The notes under the pieces are model-generated. The model made no database searches and was not told the origin of the DNA. It worked only from the letters and a program-made list of their open reading frames with translations. Shown here piece after piece: positions 33,841 to 41,550 of a DNA stretch of 41,550 bases. Position numbers and translations under genes: made by a program. The stretch is from assembly GCA_001465015.1 (NCBI GenBank), contig LNEO01000239.1, forward strand, positions 1 to 41,550, written 5' to 3'. The DNA comes from Deltaproteobacteria bacterium Ga0077539 (GTDB lineage Bacteria > Myxococcota_A > Polyangia > Polyangiales > Ga0077539). Positions within the stretch are counted from its first letter, which is position 1, and every line of letters starts with the position of its first letter.

Positions 33841-35652
33841 TTATCGCACAGGCTGAAGGCCGATTCCCCGCGTCGCGTACAAAGAAGACGGCGCGAGACG
33901 GACATCGTCGGTCGGCGTCGGGAGGCGCCGCCAGCTCGCGGGCGACCGGTCGGGACGCGCGTTGGAGTTGGCCGCGATGCACTCGTACATCTCGCCGTCG
34001 TACATAACCAACGCGCCCGCGGCGTACATCATCGCGGGCATCCCTGGCGCGAGCGTCGCGCGGTCCGTCCAGTACTCGAGCCGCCTCGTCGGCACCGCAG
34101 GAAACCCGCTGCGAACGAAGCTCACCGCCGCCACCGCGCCGTTGGTGTTGCCCGTGGCCGTGAGCGCCCCGCGCGTGCCCGCGCCGCCCGTGATCCCATC
34201 GGTGATCCGCCGCGAGCCCTCCCACGCGTTGTCCGCGAGGGTGACGGGGCCTGCGATGGTGCCCGCGAAGCGAATCACGACGCCTGGGTCGGTCGCCATC
34301 GGGTTGAGCTGCGCGTAGCCGAAGTCCATTCCGCGAAAGAAATTGCGGCGCAGCGAGAGGGTGCCTTCGGTGCTGGTCGCTCCGCCGAAGTAGATCCCGA
34401 GCGAGAGCGTGTCGGCGAAGTAGTTGTCTTCGATCCGAACAGCGCGCGCCGTGTCGCCGCTCTCTGTGCTGAAGAAGTAGTTTCCGAGCGTCCCGGCGCC
34501 GCCCATCACGACGTTGTGATGGACGAACACCGACCCGCGGCGAAACTGCAGCTGCGAGCCGTTGTCCTGAAAATTGCCGAACGCCGCGCGCCAATCGAGC
34601 GCCCCCCACGCGAACACGTTGTGGTGGACCTCCGAGCCGTCGCCGAGGTTCTGCAGCTGCGCCGTCTCCGTGCCCGTTCGCAGCACGCGGTTGTTGTAGA
34701 CCTGCGTTCGTTCGGCGAGCGGCGACGGCGGGGCGCCCGTCCATCCGAAGTAGAAGCCCTCGCTCTCGATGTCGTGGATGTAGAGGTCGTGGAGGCGAAT
34801 GTTCTCGAGCGGCGCAGGCGCAGCGCCTCCGGTGCCGCTGTTGTTGATGCGCACCCCCGCGAAGCCCGAGCGCGTGATCTCGAGAAAATCCAGCTCGAAG
34901 CTCGTCGCGTTGGCGACGCCGATGCCCATGTGACCGCCGTTGAGGAAGATCCCGTCGCTGATGATCCCGTAGCGGCCGCGGCTGCTCGCGTAGTCGTCGC
35001 AGTCGTGCCCGCGAAACGCGCTGTCGCCCGTGCGCGAGACCGGATCGTAGCGACCCGTGATCACCCAGTTGGATCCGCCAGTCACTGACCAGATGTAGCC
35101 CTGCGTCGAGCCTGCGTTGGGGCGGATCAACACCTGGCCGCCCGTGTTCGTGATCACCAGCGGGCGATCGGGAGCGCGACGCGGGAGGTTTCCGAGGTTG
35201 ATGAGCGTGTAGCGTCCCGCTGGGATGTACAGCCGTTGCAAAGTCGCCCAGTTCACCGCAGGAAACCGCGCTTGAACGTCGGGCACAAAGAGCTCTCCCT
35301 GCGCGTTCGGCGCCGGCAGCGTGAACACCTCCGTCGGCATTCCCCAACGACCCGCAGGAGCGCACGCGCCGCTCGCGGCGTCGCTCGAGACGCCGGTGTC
35401 CGTGGGTGCGCTCGCGTCCCATACATCGACCGAAGCGCCGACGTCCATGGGCATCACCCCCGAGTCCGCGAGCGTTGCGTCCGAGCCAACATCGAGCGCG
35501 ATCGCGTCTTCTTGGACCCGCACATCCGTCGCGCTGTCCGTCGTGCTCGAGTCCGTGACCTGCTGAGCGTCTCGAGGTTCCATCGAACCGCCGCACGCCA
35601 CCAGCGTCGCCCCTGCGAAAATTGCTGTCCACCTGCCGCGCATCGCGATCAT
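33841..35652 (-). CDS. Right-handed beta-helix lipoprotein with carbohydrate-binding tail, 603 aa
   Basis: A secreted lipoprotein (lipobox LVAC, Cys20) with a Asp/Ser/Thr-rich stalk of about 70 residues. The body has a parallel beta-helix of the pectate-lyase type (repeated short strands such as NIRLHDLYIHDIESEGFYF, VHHNVFAWGALDW, VFVHHNVVMGGAG, VRIEDNYFADTLSLGIYFGG), with the frequent His/Asn pattern of such proteins. The C-terminus has a small chitin-binding-like module (AAGALVMYDGEMYECIAANS … SPASWRRL). This suggests polysaccharide binding or cleavage outside the cell; no catalytic residues can be placed. Start at ATG 35652 gives the standard signal peptide; an ATG at 35643 is nearly as good. 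Confidence 0.85.
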   Translation of the reverse strand: MIAMRGRWTAIFAGATLVACGGSMEPRDAQQVTDSSTTDSATDVRVQEDAIALDVGSDATLADSGVMPMDVGASVDVWDASAPTDTGVSSDAASGACAPAGRWGMPTEVFTLPAPNAQGELFVPDVQARFPAVNWATLQRLYIPAGRYTLINLGNLPRRAPDRPLVITNTGGQVLIRPNAGSTQGYIWSVTGGSNWVITGRYDPVSRTGDSAFRGHDCDDYASSRGRYGIISDGIFLNGGHMGIGVANATSFELDFLEITRSGFAGVRINNSGTGGAAPAPLENIRLHDLYIHDIESEGFYFGWTGAPPSPLAERTQVYNNRVLRTGTETAQLQNLGDGSEVHHNVFAWGALDWRAAFGNFQDNGSQLQFRRGSVFVHHNVVMGGAGTLGNYFFSTESGDTARAVRIEDNYFADTLSLGIYFGGATSTEGTLSLRRNFFRGMDFGYAQLNPMATDPGVVIRFAGTIAGPVTLADNAWEGSRRITDGITGGAGTRGALTATGNTNGAVAAVSFVRSGFPAVPTRRLEYWTDRATLAPGMPAMMYAAGALVMYDGEMYECIAANSNARPDRSPASWRRLPTPTDDVRLAPSSLYATRGIGLQPVR

Positions 35653-36035
35653 GGTTTCACGATCGAGCGCTCTGCGTCGACCGCGCAAACCACAGCGCTC
35701 GCGCGTCGAGAAGGACTCACACAACCACCAGTCTCACGAGGGGCATCGGTAGCCTCACAGGCTGGCCGCTAGGCCTTCACCTAGTCGAACTACTTCTCGC
35801 TCGGTGCAGAGAGCGACGTTCCGCGAAGTAGTTCGACTAGGTGAAGGCCTAGCGAAGCCAGCCAAGAACAGGCTACCCTGCGCGGAATGTCACACTACTG
35901 TGGCCCGCCCGACGCGACATCGGGCGTGTGCTCGAGGCACAAAGGCTGATTGTGTGGGTCCCTCTCGACGCGCGAGCGCCGTCGGGATCGTGAAGAGAAC
36001 ACGACACGACCAGGGGCGGCAATCCAGTTCGCGGT
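35653..36035. other. Divergent intergenic region with a large palindrome
   Basis: 383 bp between two divergent genes, the beta-helix lipoprotein and the TonB-dependent receptor. It holds the nested palindrome at 35747-35878 and nothing else I recognise. No Fur or zinc-repressor box was found by eye. Confidence 0.6.
35747..35878. repeat. Large nested inverted repeat (fold-back element)
   Basis: Two perfect 30-bp arms (35767-35796 and 35825-35854) enclose a 28-bp loop, itself containing a TCGCTC/GAGCGA hairpin. The symmetry continues outwards with small gaps through GGCTGG/CCAGCC and GGTAGCCT/AGGCTACC (35748-35755 and 35870-35877). Each arm also has an internal dyad CTAGG-CCTTCA-CCTAG. A stem of this length could form a cruciform; it lies between two divergent promoters, so a terminator is unlikely. 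Confidence 0.85.
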
Positions 36036-38186
36036 GTGGGGCGTATACGGTTTCGTTCTTCAGTGCTACGAATTCGACGTTCAGTGACACGGCCTGCTTT
36101 TCGCCACACGGCACTGTGGTTCTCGAGCGCGTTGGCCCTCGTTTCGGGCGTCGCGAGCGGGCAGTCGCAGGGAGCGAACACCCGATCAGCCGCGACGCAA
36201 CCGAGGGCGTCGAGCGCGACTACGCCGCGGACAGGGGAGCAGGCTACGACGATTCGTTCGAGTCCCCGTCAGACAGCGCCGCTCGAGCAGAGCATCGACC
36301 TGCAGGAGCTGCGCGCGGTCCCGCGCGGGGGCGCGGCGGACCTGCTGGCTCTGGCGCCCGGCTTCTTTCTCTCGCAGCACGGCGGCGAGGGCAAAGCGCA
36401 CCAGCTCTTTCTGCGCGGGTTCGACGCAGAGCACGGGCAGGACGTCGAGTTCATCGTCGCAGGAGCGCCGGTCAACGACGTGTCCAACGGGCACGGGCAG
36501 GGCTACGCAGACTTGAACTTCTTGATCCCCGAGGTCGTCAACCGACTGACCGTGATCGAGGGGCCGTACGACCCCCACCAGGGAGACTTCGCCGTCGCGG
36601 CGAGCGCTCGATTCGACCTCGGCGTTCGCGAACGTGGCCTGCTCGTGCGCGGGCAGTACGGCAGCTTCGACACGATGCGCGGGGTGGTCGTGTGGGCGCC
36701 TCGGGGCGCGTCCGACGAGACCTTCGTCGCAGGAGAGCTCGGTCGATCCAACGGCTTCGGCCCCTCGCGCGCCTCGCAGCGCGCCGCCGCCATCGCGCAG
36801 TACCAGCGCGCGTTTGGGCCCGTGAGCGTGCGGGCGACGCTGCAGTCCTACGCGGGCTCGTGGCAGAGCGCGGGGCTCGTGCGCGAGCCTGATTTTCTCG
36901 CGGGAAGGCAGGGGTTCTTCGACACGCTCGACCCTCGACAAGGAGGCTTCTCCGCGCGCCACGGTGGCGCGGTCGAGCTTCGCTTTCGCCACGGATCGCT
37001 CGATGGCAGCGTGAGGACGTGGGTGACGCGGCGTGAATTTCGTGTGCGTGAAAACTACACGGGCTTCTTGCTCGACGCCCGCGGAGATCGCTACGAACAG
37101 CGCTACGAGGGCACGTCGTTCGGCCTCGACGCCGAGGTCCGGCAGCCGGTGTTGTCGTGGCTCACCGCGCGGGGCGGCGCGTTCGCGAGGCACGACGTCA
37201 CCACACAGTCGATGACCCGCATGCGGTTCGACGACGATCTGTTGTACCGACGCGACATCGACGCGGACGTCAACGCGACGAACATCGCCCTCTGGGGTGA
37301 GCTCGAGGCGCGGCCGCTGTCGTGGCTCGAGCTGCGGGCCGGGGTTCGCGCCGATGGGCTGGCGTATCAGATCGACGACCGACTGCCGCGATCGGGCTCG
37401 ATGGAGCCGCGCGGACGACGCGACGCGCAGGGCATTCACGTGGGTCCCAAGGCGAGCGCGCGCTTTCGGCTCGGCCGCGGTTGGACCGCGGAGCTCGCCT
37501 ACGGAAAGGGCTTTCGTTCACCGCAAGCGACGACGCTCGGTCAGGGAGAAAACGCTCCGTTCGCGACGGTGCACTCGGGCGAAGGCGCGCTTCGTTACGC
37601 CGGCGCGCGAGGGAGCGCGACGGTCGCGGGCTTCGTGACGCACGTCGATCGCGACCTCGTGTTCGACCCGGTGCTCGGGCAGAACCTCCCCGTGGTGGGA
37701 TCCGAAGGTACGACGCGCTTCGGAGCGAGCGCGCAAGCGCGGCTCGCGCCCGTTCGAGGGCTCTCGCTGCTCGCGAGCGGCACGTACACGAGGTCGACCT
37801 TCGATCGAACGGGGCTCGCTGTGCCGTACGTTCCCTCGTTGGTGTTGCGGCTGGACGGCGCGTTCGAGCGCGAGGTCGCGCGGGTGAGAGGGGTCCCGGT
37901 GCGCGTCGCGGCGGGCGTCGGCAGCTCGCTCGTCGGCTATCGGGCGCTTCCGTTCAGCGAGCGATCGGACGCGGTGTTCTTGCTCGACGCGGGAGCTTCT
38001 GTGCGCGTGGGCTTCATCGAAGTGGGCGTGAAGCTGCGCAACGTCTTCGACGCGCGGTGGCGAGACGCGCAGTTCAACTATCCGAGCGATTGGGACGCGG
38101 GGCCTGCCGGCTCGCGCGTCCCGGTGAGGCACTTTACCGCGGGCCGGCCGCTGAGCGCGGACGCGACCCTGGCGGTGATCTTGTGA
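36036..38186 (+). CDS. TonB-dependent receptor, 716 aa
   Basis: An outer-membrane gated channel that takes up a scarce substrate using TonB energy. After a basic n-region and signal peptide (cleavage near VASGQ), the plug domain begins about residue 70 (EQSIDLQELRAVPRGGAADLLALAPGFF…LFLRGFDAEHGQDVEFIVAGAPVND, and VNRLTVIEGPYDPHQGDFA). A 22-strand barrel follows, ending in the usual late strand with GRPLSADATLAVIL. No TonB-box can be placed with confidence. Starts are GTG at 36036, 36063 or 36084; the last gives the most typical signal peptide. The next gene's GTG overlaps this stop. Substrate unknown; the linked proteins suggest a metal or complex. Confidence 0.9.
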   Translation: MGRIRFRSSVLRIRRSVTRPAFRHTALWFSSALALVSGVASGQSQGANTRSAATQPRASSATTPRTGEQATTIRSSPRQTAPLEQSIDLQELRAVPRGGAADLLALAPGFFLSQHGGEGKAHQLFLRGFDAEHGQDVEFIVAGAPVNDVSNGHGQGYADLNFLIPEVVNRLTVIEGPYDPHQGDFAVAASARFDLGVRERGLLVRGQYGSFDTMRGVVVWAPRGASDETFVAGELGRSNGFGPSRASQRAAAIAQYQRAFGPVSVRATLQSYAGSWQSAGLVREPDFLAGRQGFFDTLDPRQGGFSARHGGAVELRFRHGSLDGSVRTWVTRREFRVRENYTGFLLDARGDRYEQRYEGTSFGLDAEVRQPVLSWLTARGGAFARHDVTTQSMTRMRFDDDLLYRRDIDADVNATNIALWGELEARPLSWLELRAGVRADGLAYQIDDRLPRSGSMEPRGRRDAQGIHVGPKASARFRLGRGWTAELAYGKGFRSPQATTLGQGENAPFATVHSGEGALRYAGARGSATVAGFVTHVDRDLVFDPVLGQNLPVVGSEGTTRFGASAQARLAPVRGLSLLASGTYTRSTFDRTGLAVPYVPSLVLRLDGAFEREVARVRGVPVRVAAGVGSSLVGYRALPFSERSDAVFLLDAGASVRVGFIEVGVKLRNVFDARWRDAQFNYPSDWDAGPAGSRVPVRHFTAGRPLSADATLAVIL

Positions 38187-39037
38187 GCGAATCCATGGTG
38201 AAACATTCTTTGACGAACCGAGCCGCGCGCTCGAGCCGCTTCGCCTCATGGGCGCTGGTCGCGACGGCGTTCTCGATGGTGACCGCGTTTCAGTGCGCGC
38301 CGATCACGACGGGCGGGGCGCGCACATATATTCGAGCCACGCTCGAGGGCACGACGCCGGTGTCCGCGACGAGCGTGGGGTGGAGCATCACCTACGAGCA
38401 AGCGCTGGTGAGCATCGACGCGATCCGCTGGTACACCGGCAACCCGGTGTACGAAGCGAGGACGCGGCGACAGCGAAGGCCCGACCGCGAATGGATGCGC
38501 TATTTTTCGATCGGAACAGCGTACGCCCACCCAGGTCACTACACGCCCGGCGAGGCCCTCGCGGACACGACGCCGCTTCGGGTGTTCGATCTGCTCGCAG
38601 GGCCCGCGCCGCTCGGCGTGATTCCAGCGGTGACAGGAACGAGCAACTCGGCGTCGCTCGCGCTGCACCCTGCGGACGCGTCCCGCATCTCGGGCACCGC
38701 GCTGAGCGCGAACAACACGCTCCGCGTCCAGGGCGCAGCGAGCAAGGGCGGCGTCACCGTGCGCTTTCGCGCGGAGCTGCCCGACGCGATCGACATCGAG
38801 GGCTCGCCCGCCCACGGAGAAATCACCGCCGACGGAACGACGGAATATCGAATCGCGATCGACCTCGGAGCGTGGCTCGATCGTGCCGATTTTTCCACGC
38901 TTGGAGCGATCCGTCCGGGGAGCGACGGCGTTGTCGATGTTCCGGCTGCGGCGCAGGTGCGAAACGCGCTATTCCGCGGGGCGAGCAACGGAGCGGCGTA
39001 TCGATTCGCGGCTCGGACCGCGGGCGTTGGCCCGTAG
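38183..39037 (+). CDS. Secreted hypothetical protein with HPGHY motif, 284 aa
   Basis: No characterised family recognised. A lipobox-like AFQC follows a hydrophobic stretch, so it is probably a lipoprotein or secreted protein. The mature domain is beta-rich. A conserved-looking motif is AYAHPGHYTPGEALADT (about 115-131), with two histidines in a loop typical of metal-binding periplasmic partners of TonB receptors. The GTG at 38183 overlaps the receptor stop as GTGA, suggesting coupling; the ATG at 38195 would skip four codons. It sits between the receptor and a lipoprotein with an EF-hand-like loop. Confidence 0.8.
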   Translation: MSESMVKHSLTNRAARSSRFASWALVATAFSMVTAFQCAPITTGGARTYIRATLEGTTPVSATSVGWSITYEQALVSIDAIRWYTGNPVYEARTRRQRRPDREWMRYFSIGTAYAHPGHYTPGEALADTTPLRVFDLLAGPAPLGVIPAVTGTSNSASLALHPADASRISGTALSANNTLRVQGAASKGGVTVRFRAELPDAIDIEGSPAHGEITADGTTEYRIAIDLGAWLDRADFSTLGAIRPGSDGVVDVPAAAQVRNALFRGASNGAAYRFAARTAGVGP

Positions 39038-39116
39038 CGCACGAAGCAACACGCGTCACTTCATCCGGAAACTTCCTCGAGATTCGAGCAACACACCAAC
39101 TCTGAAGGCATCACTC

Positions 39117-40010
39117 ATGAACGCACACAAGGGACTCACAGCGCTCACCGCCGTCTTTCTGGCTGCAGCCTCTGCCTGTGGCACGCCCATGAACACCGCG
39201 GATGGCGGCACCGATTCGAGCAGCATGACCGGAGGCTCGGGCGCCATAAGCGTCAGGGTGTGGGGCGAAGACTACGTCGCCAATGAGATTCCTGCGGCCG
39301 ACGTCGAGGACGGTTGGCGAATCCAGTTCTCGAAGTTCTTCGTCCACGTCTCGAACGTTCGGTTCAGCACGACCGGGTCGACGAGCACCCACTCGTTGCT
39401 CTCGACCGGTCGCGTGTACGACCTGAAGAACGCGCGGACACCGCTGACCGTCGGCACGCTCACGAGCGTCGAGGCGCGCAGGCAAGACCAAGTGCAGTTC
39501 GAGTTGAGCGCGACCGCGATGACCTCGATCGCGAACAACGTCAGCGAGGCGGACCTCATGATGATGAAGACCAACGGGTACTCGTTGTACGTCGAGGGGA
39601 CCGCCACGCACGCGATGCAGGGGATGTACACATTTCGCTGGGGATTTACTGGATCTTCGCGGTTCAGCAACTGCGAGGACGGGATGGGTGGTCGCGGCGT
39701 CGTCGTCACCAGCGGAGGGACTCCGACGGACGCGCAGCTCACCTTTCACGCGGACCATCTCTTCTACGACGCGCTGCAGGGCTCGATGGCGAAGGTGCGC
39801 TTCAACGCCATCGCTGGCGCGGATCGCGACATGAACCGAATGATCACCCTCGACGAGCTCGCGATGGTCGACCTGACCACGTTGCCGATGGGGCAATACT
39901 CGACGGGCTCAGCGCCGAACGTCCGCAACCTCCGCGACTTCGTCACCGCCCTCGTCAGAAACATGGGCCACTTCAACGGCGAAGGCCACTGCGACGAGAT
40001 GCGGTTCTGA
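39117..40010 (+). CDS. Lipoprotein with EF-hand-like loop and SNVRF motif, 297 aa
   Basis: No named family with certainty; the fold looks like the MbnP/DUF4382-type secreted proteins. Lipobox AASAC (Cys21). A strand motif HVSNVRFSTTG, a late segment HADHLFYDAL and an exact EF-hand calcium-loop pattern DRDMNRMITLDE (near residue 240) are seen. The C-terminus has MGHFNGEGHCDEMRF, with two His and one Cys. The combination suggests metal binding. It follows the HPGHY gene by 79 bp and precedes a sphingomyelinase-like gene by 40 bp. Confidence 0.78.
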   Translation: MNAHKGLTALTAVFLAAASACGTPMNTADGGTDSSSMTGGSGAISVRVWGEDYVANEIPAADVEDGWRIQFSKFFVHVSNVRFSTTGSTSTHSLLSTGRVYDLKNARTPLTVGTLTSVEARRQDQVQFELSATAMTSIANNVSEADLMMMKTNGYSLYVEGTATHAMQGMYTFRWGFTGSSRFSNCEDGMGGRGVVVTSGGTPTDAQLTFHADHLFYDALQGSMAKVRFNAIAGADRDMNRMITLDELAMVDLTTLPMGQYSTGSAPNVRNLRDFVTALVRNMGHFNGEGHCDEMRF

Positions 40011-40050
40011 GGCGATTCGGGGGCGATCGTGATACATCCTTGAGCACTCC

Positions 40051-41340
40051 ATGCGCGCTGTGCTCAGAACTCTGTCGCTGATCGCCCTCGTCTCTTTCTC
40101 TTCGAGCTGCGCAAAGGCCCCGACGCCGATCGGGTCTGCGCCCGAGGACAGCACGCCGCTCGCGGGCTCGCCGCTGTTCGCGCACTACCAGGGCGCGCTC
40201 ACCGGCGCGACGACCGTGGGAGAGCTCTTCACCGGGACGCTGAGCTTCACTTCGAAGCCGACGCCCACGGCGCTCTTGCAGAGCATCCAGGCGTCCAACC
40301 CTGCGGCCGCGCCCAACGCCGTTCCGCTGAGCTTTCTCAGCTACAACGTGGGGCTGCTCGACGTGCAGCTCTTCGGCCTCGTGCAATACGCGCGGACGCC
40401 GGACCTCGAGGTGCGCGCGCAGATCATGGCGCAGCAGGTGCTCGGAGGTGGCTACGACGTGATCGGGCTGCAAGAGCTGTGGCGCCGCGTCGACGTCGAT
40501 CGCTTTCGCGAGGCCGCCGCGAGGATGGGCTACTGGATGGTGACCTCCTCCCGCGCGGGCTACACCGACGGCCTCGCGATCCTGGTGAAGACGTCGGTCG
40601 CGGCGGCGCCGACCATCGTGCGGCACGAGCCTTTCAGCGAGATCTCGTCGAACGAGTTCTATCCCGCAGGCGGATACAGCCGAGGGTTTCTCTCGGCGCG
40701 CTTCGAGCACGCGACGATCGGACCCATCGTGGTGTACGTGACGCACACGGCGGCCTTTCCATCAGCGTACAAGCTGCGGATGTCGCACGCGCGAGAGCTC
40801 GGGCTGCACGCGCGGCGCAACGTACCCGAGGGAGAGCTCTTGTTCGTGATGGGCGACCTCAACGCGGCGCCCTACTACAAGAGCGACGTGTGGAACCTCC
40901 CGAACAACGGCCGCGAGCCCGACTGGTTCGCCAACACGCTCTCGTACCCAGTGATGCTGCACTACTCGGGCACGACGGACCTTGCGATCCGCGGGCGATC
41001 CGCGATGGACGCGCTCGCGGACATCACGCAGGGAGACGCTGTTCCCAACAACCCGGCGACGGCGCTGACGACGCCGTTCGGCGACGCGATGTACTGCGCG
41101 AGCACGCCGAACACGACGTTTACCGGGACCGACTGCAACACGATGTACTTCGCGCAGTACGCCGCGACGGAGTTTCCCGCGAGGCTCGACTACGTCCTCG
41201 GCCGCGACCCCACGGGGCGAATCAACGTCGAGTCGAGCCGCGTCGCCTTCACCGACCCAGTGATGTACGCCGACGGTCGAATGGGACCGCTGAGTGATCA
41301 CTACGGACAAGAAGTGCGCACGCGCATCGCGCCGCGATAG
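40051..41340 (+). CDS. Endonuclease/exonuclease/phosphatase family lipoprotein (sphingomyelinase-like), 429 aa
   Basis: A secreted metal-dependent phosphodiesterase. Lipobox SSSC (Cys20). The DNase I-like fold is plain: LSFLSYNVGLLD, then DVIGLQELW with the metal-binding Glu, VVYVTHTAA, FVMGDLNAAP with catalytic Asp/Asn, and a final LSDHYGQEV with Asp-His. This resembles neutral sphingomyelinase C; phosphodiesters of lipid headgroups are the likely substrates, but a nuclease role is possible. A predator could use it on host lipids. It ends the TonB-receptor operon and is followed at once by a strong hairpin. Confidence 0.88.
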   Translation: MRAVLRTLSLIALVSFSSSCAKAPTPIGSAPEDSTPLAGSPLFAHYQGALTGATTVGELFTGTLSFTSKPTPTALLQSIQASNPAAAPNAVPLSFLSYNVGLLDVQLFGLVQYARTPDLEVRAQIMAQQVLGGGYDVIGLQELWRRVDVDRFREAAARMGYWMVTSSRAGYTDGLAILVKTSVAAAPTIVRHEPFSEISSNEFYPAGGYSRGFLSARFEHATIGPIVVYVTHTAAFPSAYKLRMSHARELGLHARRNVPEGELLFVMGDLNAAPYYKSDVWNLPNNGREPDWFANTLSYPVMLHYSGTTDLAIRGRSAMDALADITQGDAVPNNPATALTTPFGDAMYCASTPNTTFTGTDCNTMYFAQYAATEFPARLDYVLGRDPTGRINVESSRVAFTDPVMYADGRMGPLSDHYGQEVRTRIAPR

Positions 41341-41363
41341 CGAGCGCGTCGGGGGCGCTCGCT
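41339..41363 (+). terminator. Terminator-type hairpin
   Basis: AGCGAGCGC (41339-41347) and GCGCTCGCT (41355-41363) form a perfect 9-bp GC-rich stem with a 7-nt loop, beginning inside the stop codon at 41338-41340. There is no T-run. Confidence 0.6.
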
Positions 41364-41364
41364 C

Positions 41365-41452
41365 ATGGGAGCCGAGAACTCCACGGCATAAACGGCGAGT
41401 TGGAGCTGCAAATCGCGCGACGAAACGACGTTTGGCACCGAGCCGCGGGGCG
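41365..41452 (+). repeat. Dispersed intergenic repeat, right copy
   Basis: Partner of the repeat at 253-350, in reverse orientation in the window but in the same orientation relative to its upstream gene. Right of it, GCCCCCACCCGCGCTGCCGCG (two close copies at 41453-41477 and 41519-41545, about 65 bp apart) is repeated, and 41510-41522 holds a GCTGC-TTC-GCAGC hairpin. The element runs off the window end. Confidence 0.7.
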
Positions 41453-41550
41453 GCCCCCACCCGCGCTGCCGCGCGCGAGCGAGTGAGGAGAACGCGCTGG
41501 GCACAGAGCTGCTTCGCAGCCCCCACCCGCGCGCTGCCGCGCGCCCCAAG

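Noticed and set aside
32657..35632. One 991-residue reading frame fusing a beta-helix protein and cysteine desulfurase
   Set aside because: The N-terminal part of that frame is Arg-rich nonsense, and the true beta-helix gene is in another frame; the desulfurase starts cleanly at 33826.
35767..35854. Bidirectional transcription terminator
   Set aside because: It lies between divergent starts, not convergent stops, and the stem is far longer than terminator stems.
35767..35854. Integron attC site
   Set aside because: The arms are perfect and long, without the core-site sequences and the characteristic unpaired bases of attC; no integrase gene is seen.

Overview
The window is GC-rich bacterial DNA, densely coding, and shows the gene repertoire of a Myxococcota-type (deltaproteobacterial) predator or social bacterium: Hanks-type Ser/Thr kinases ending in PEGA domains, lipoproteins with MopE-like Asp/Cys-rich motifs, many secreted lipoproteins, a sigma-54 enhancer-binding protein and a TMEM43-family membrane protein. 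No rRNA, tRNA, CRISPR array, phage or complete insertion sequence was seen. The Sandaracinaceae/Polyangiales assignment is an inference from gene style only.

Layout. 1-487: non-coding, with one copy of a dispersed repeat whose partner lies at the other end of the window. 488-4815: a hypothetical protein, a TMEM43 homologue, an AraC-family regulator with a small zinc-ribbon membrane protein, and a leucine-rich-repeat protein. 4840-12436: a tightly packed minus-strand run (TPR-PEGA protein, MopE-like lipoprotein, PEGA kinase, alpha/beta hydrolase lipoprotein, outer-membrane-type protein, GT1 glycosyltransferase), several junctions of which overlap or nearly touch. 12546-13964: an NtrC-type response regulator.

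14055-21427 is the most unusual part. Divergent from the response regulator lies a plus-strand run: a clostripain-like (C11) cysteine peptidase, an orphan 109-residue protein, a PDZ/ten-helix membrane histidine kinase and a class I isoprenoid-synthase-fold protein. These converge on a QW-motif alpha-barrel protein with a DVDT motif, as in class II terpene cyclases. A broken Ser/Thr kinase follows. Small CGGACG-N4-CGTCCG palindromes sit upstream of the peptidase and again upstream of a MopE-like lipoprotein gene (21428), which also has a good sigma-54 promoter match. A working model is that the histidine kinase and the NtrC-type regulator form a two-component system acting on these sites.

21428-27759: MopE-like lipoprotein, small membrane lipoprotein, DUF2199 protein, Uma2 nuclease with a coiled-coil tail of 21-bp repeats, MATE transporter. 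27884-31827: an overlapping operon of Pal/OmpA-like lipoprotein, CpoB/YbgF-like protein, PEGA kinase and triple-LysM protein, probably an envelope/peptidoglycan sensing module. 31862-35652: glyoxalase II, cysteine desulfurase, and a beta-helix lipoprotein with a carbohydrate-binding tail. 35747-35878: a large nested palindrome. 36036-41340: a TonB-dependent receptor operon with two secreted partner proteins and a sphingomyelinase-like endonuclease/exonuclease/phosphatase lipoprotein, closed by a strong hairpin and the second copy of the end repeat.
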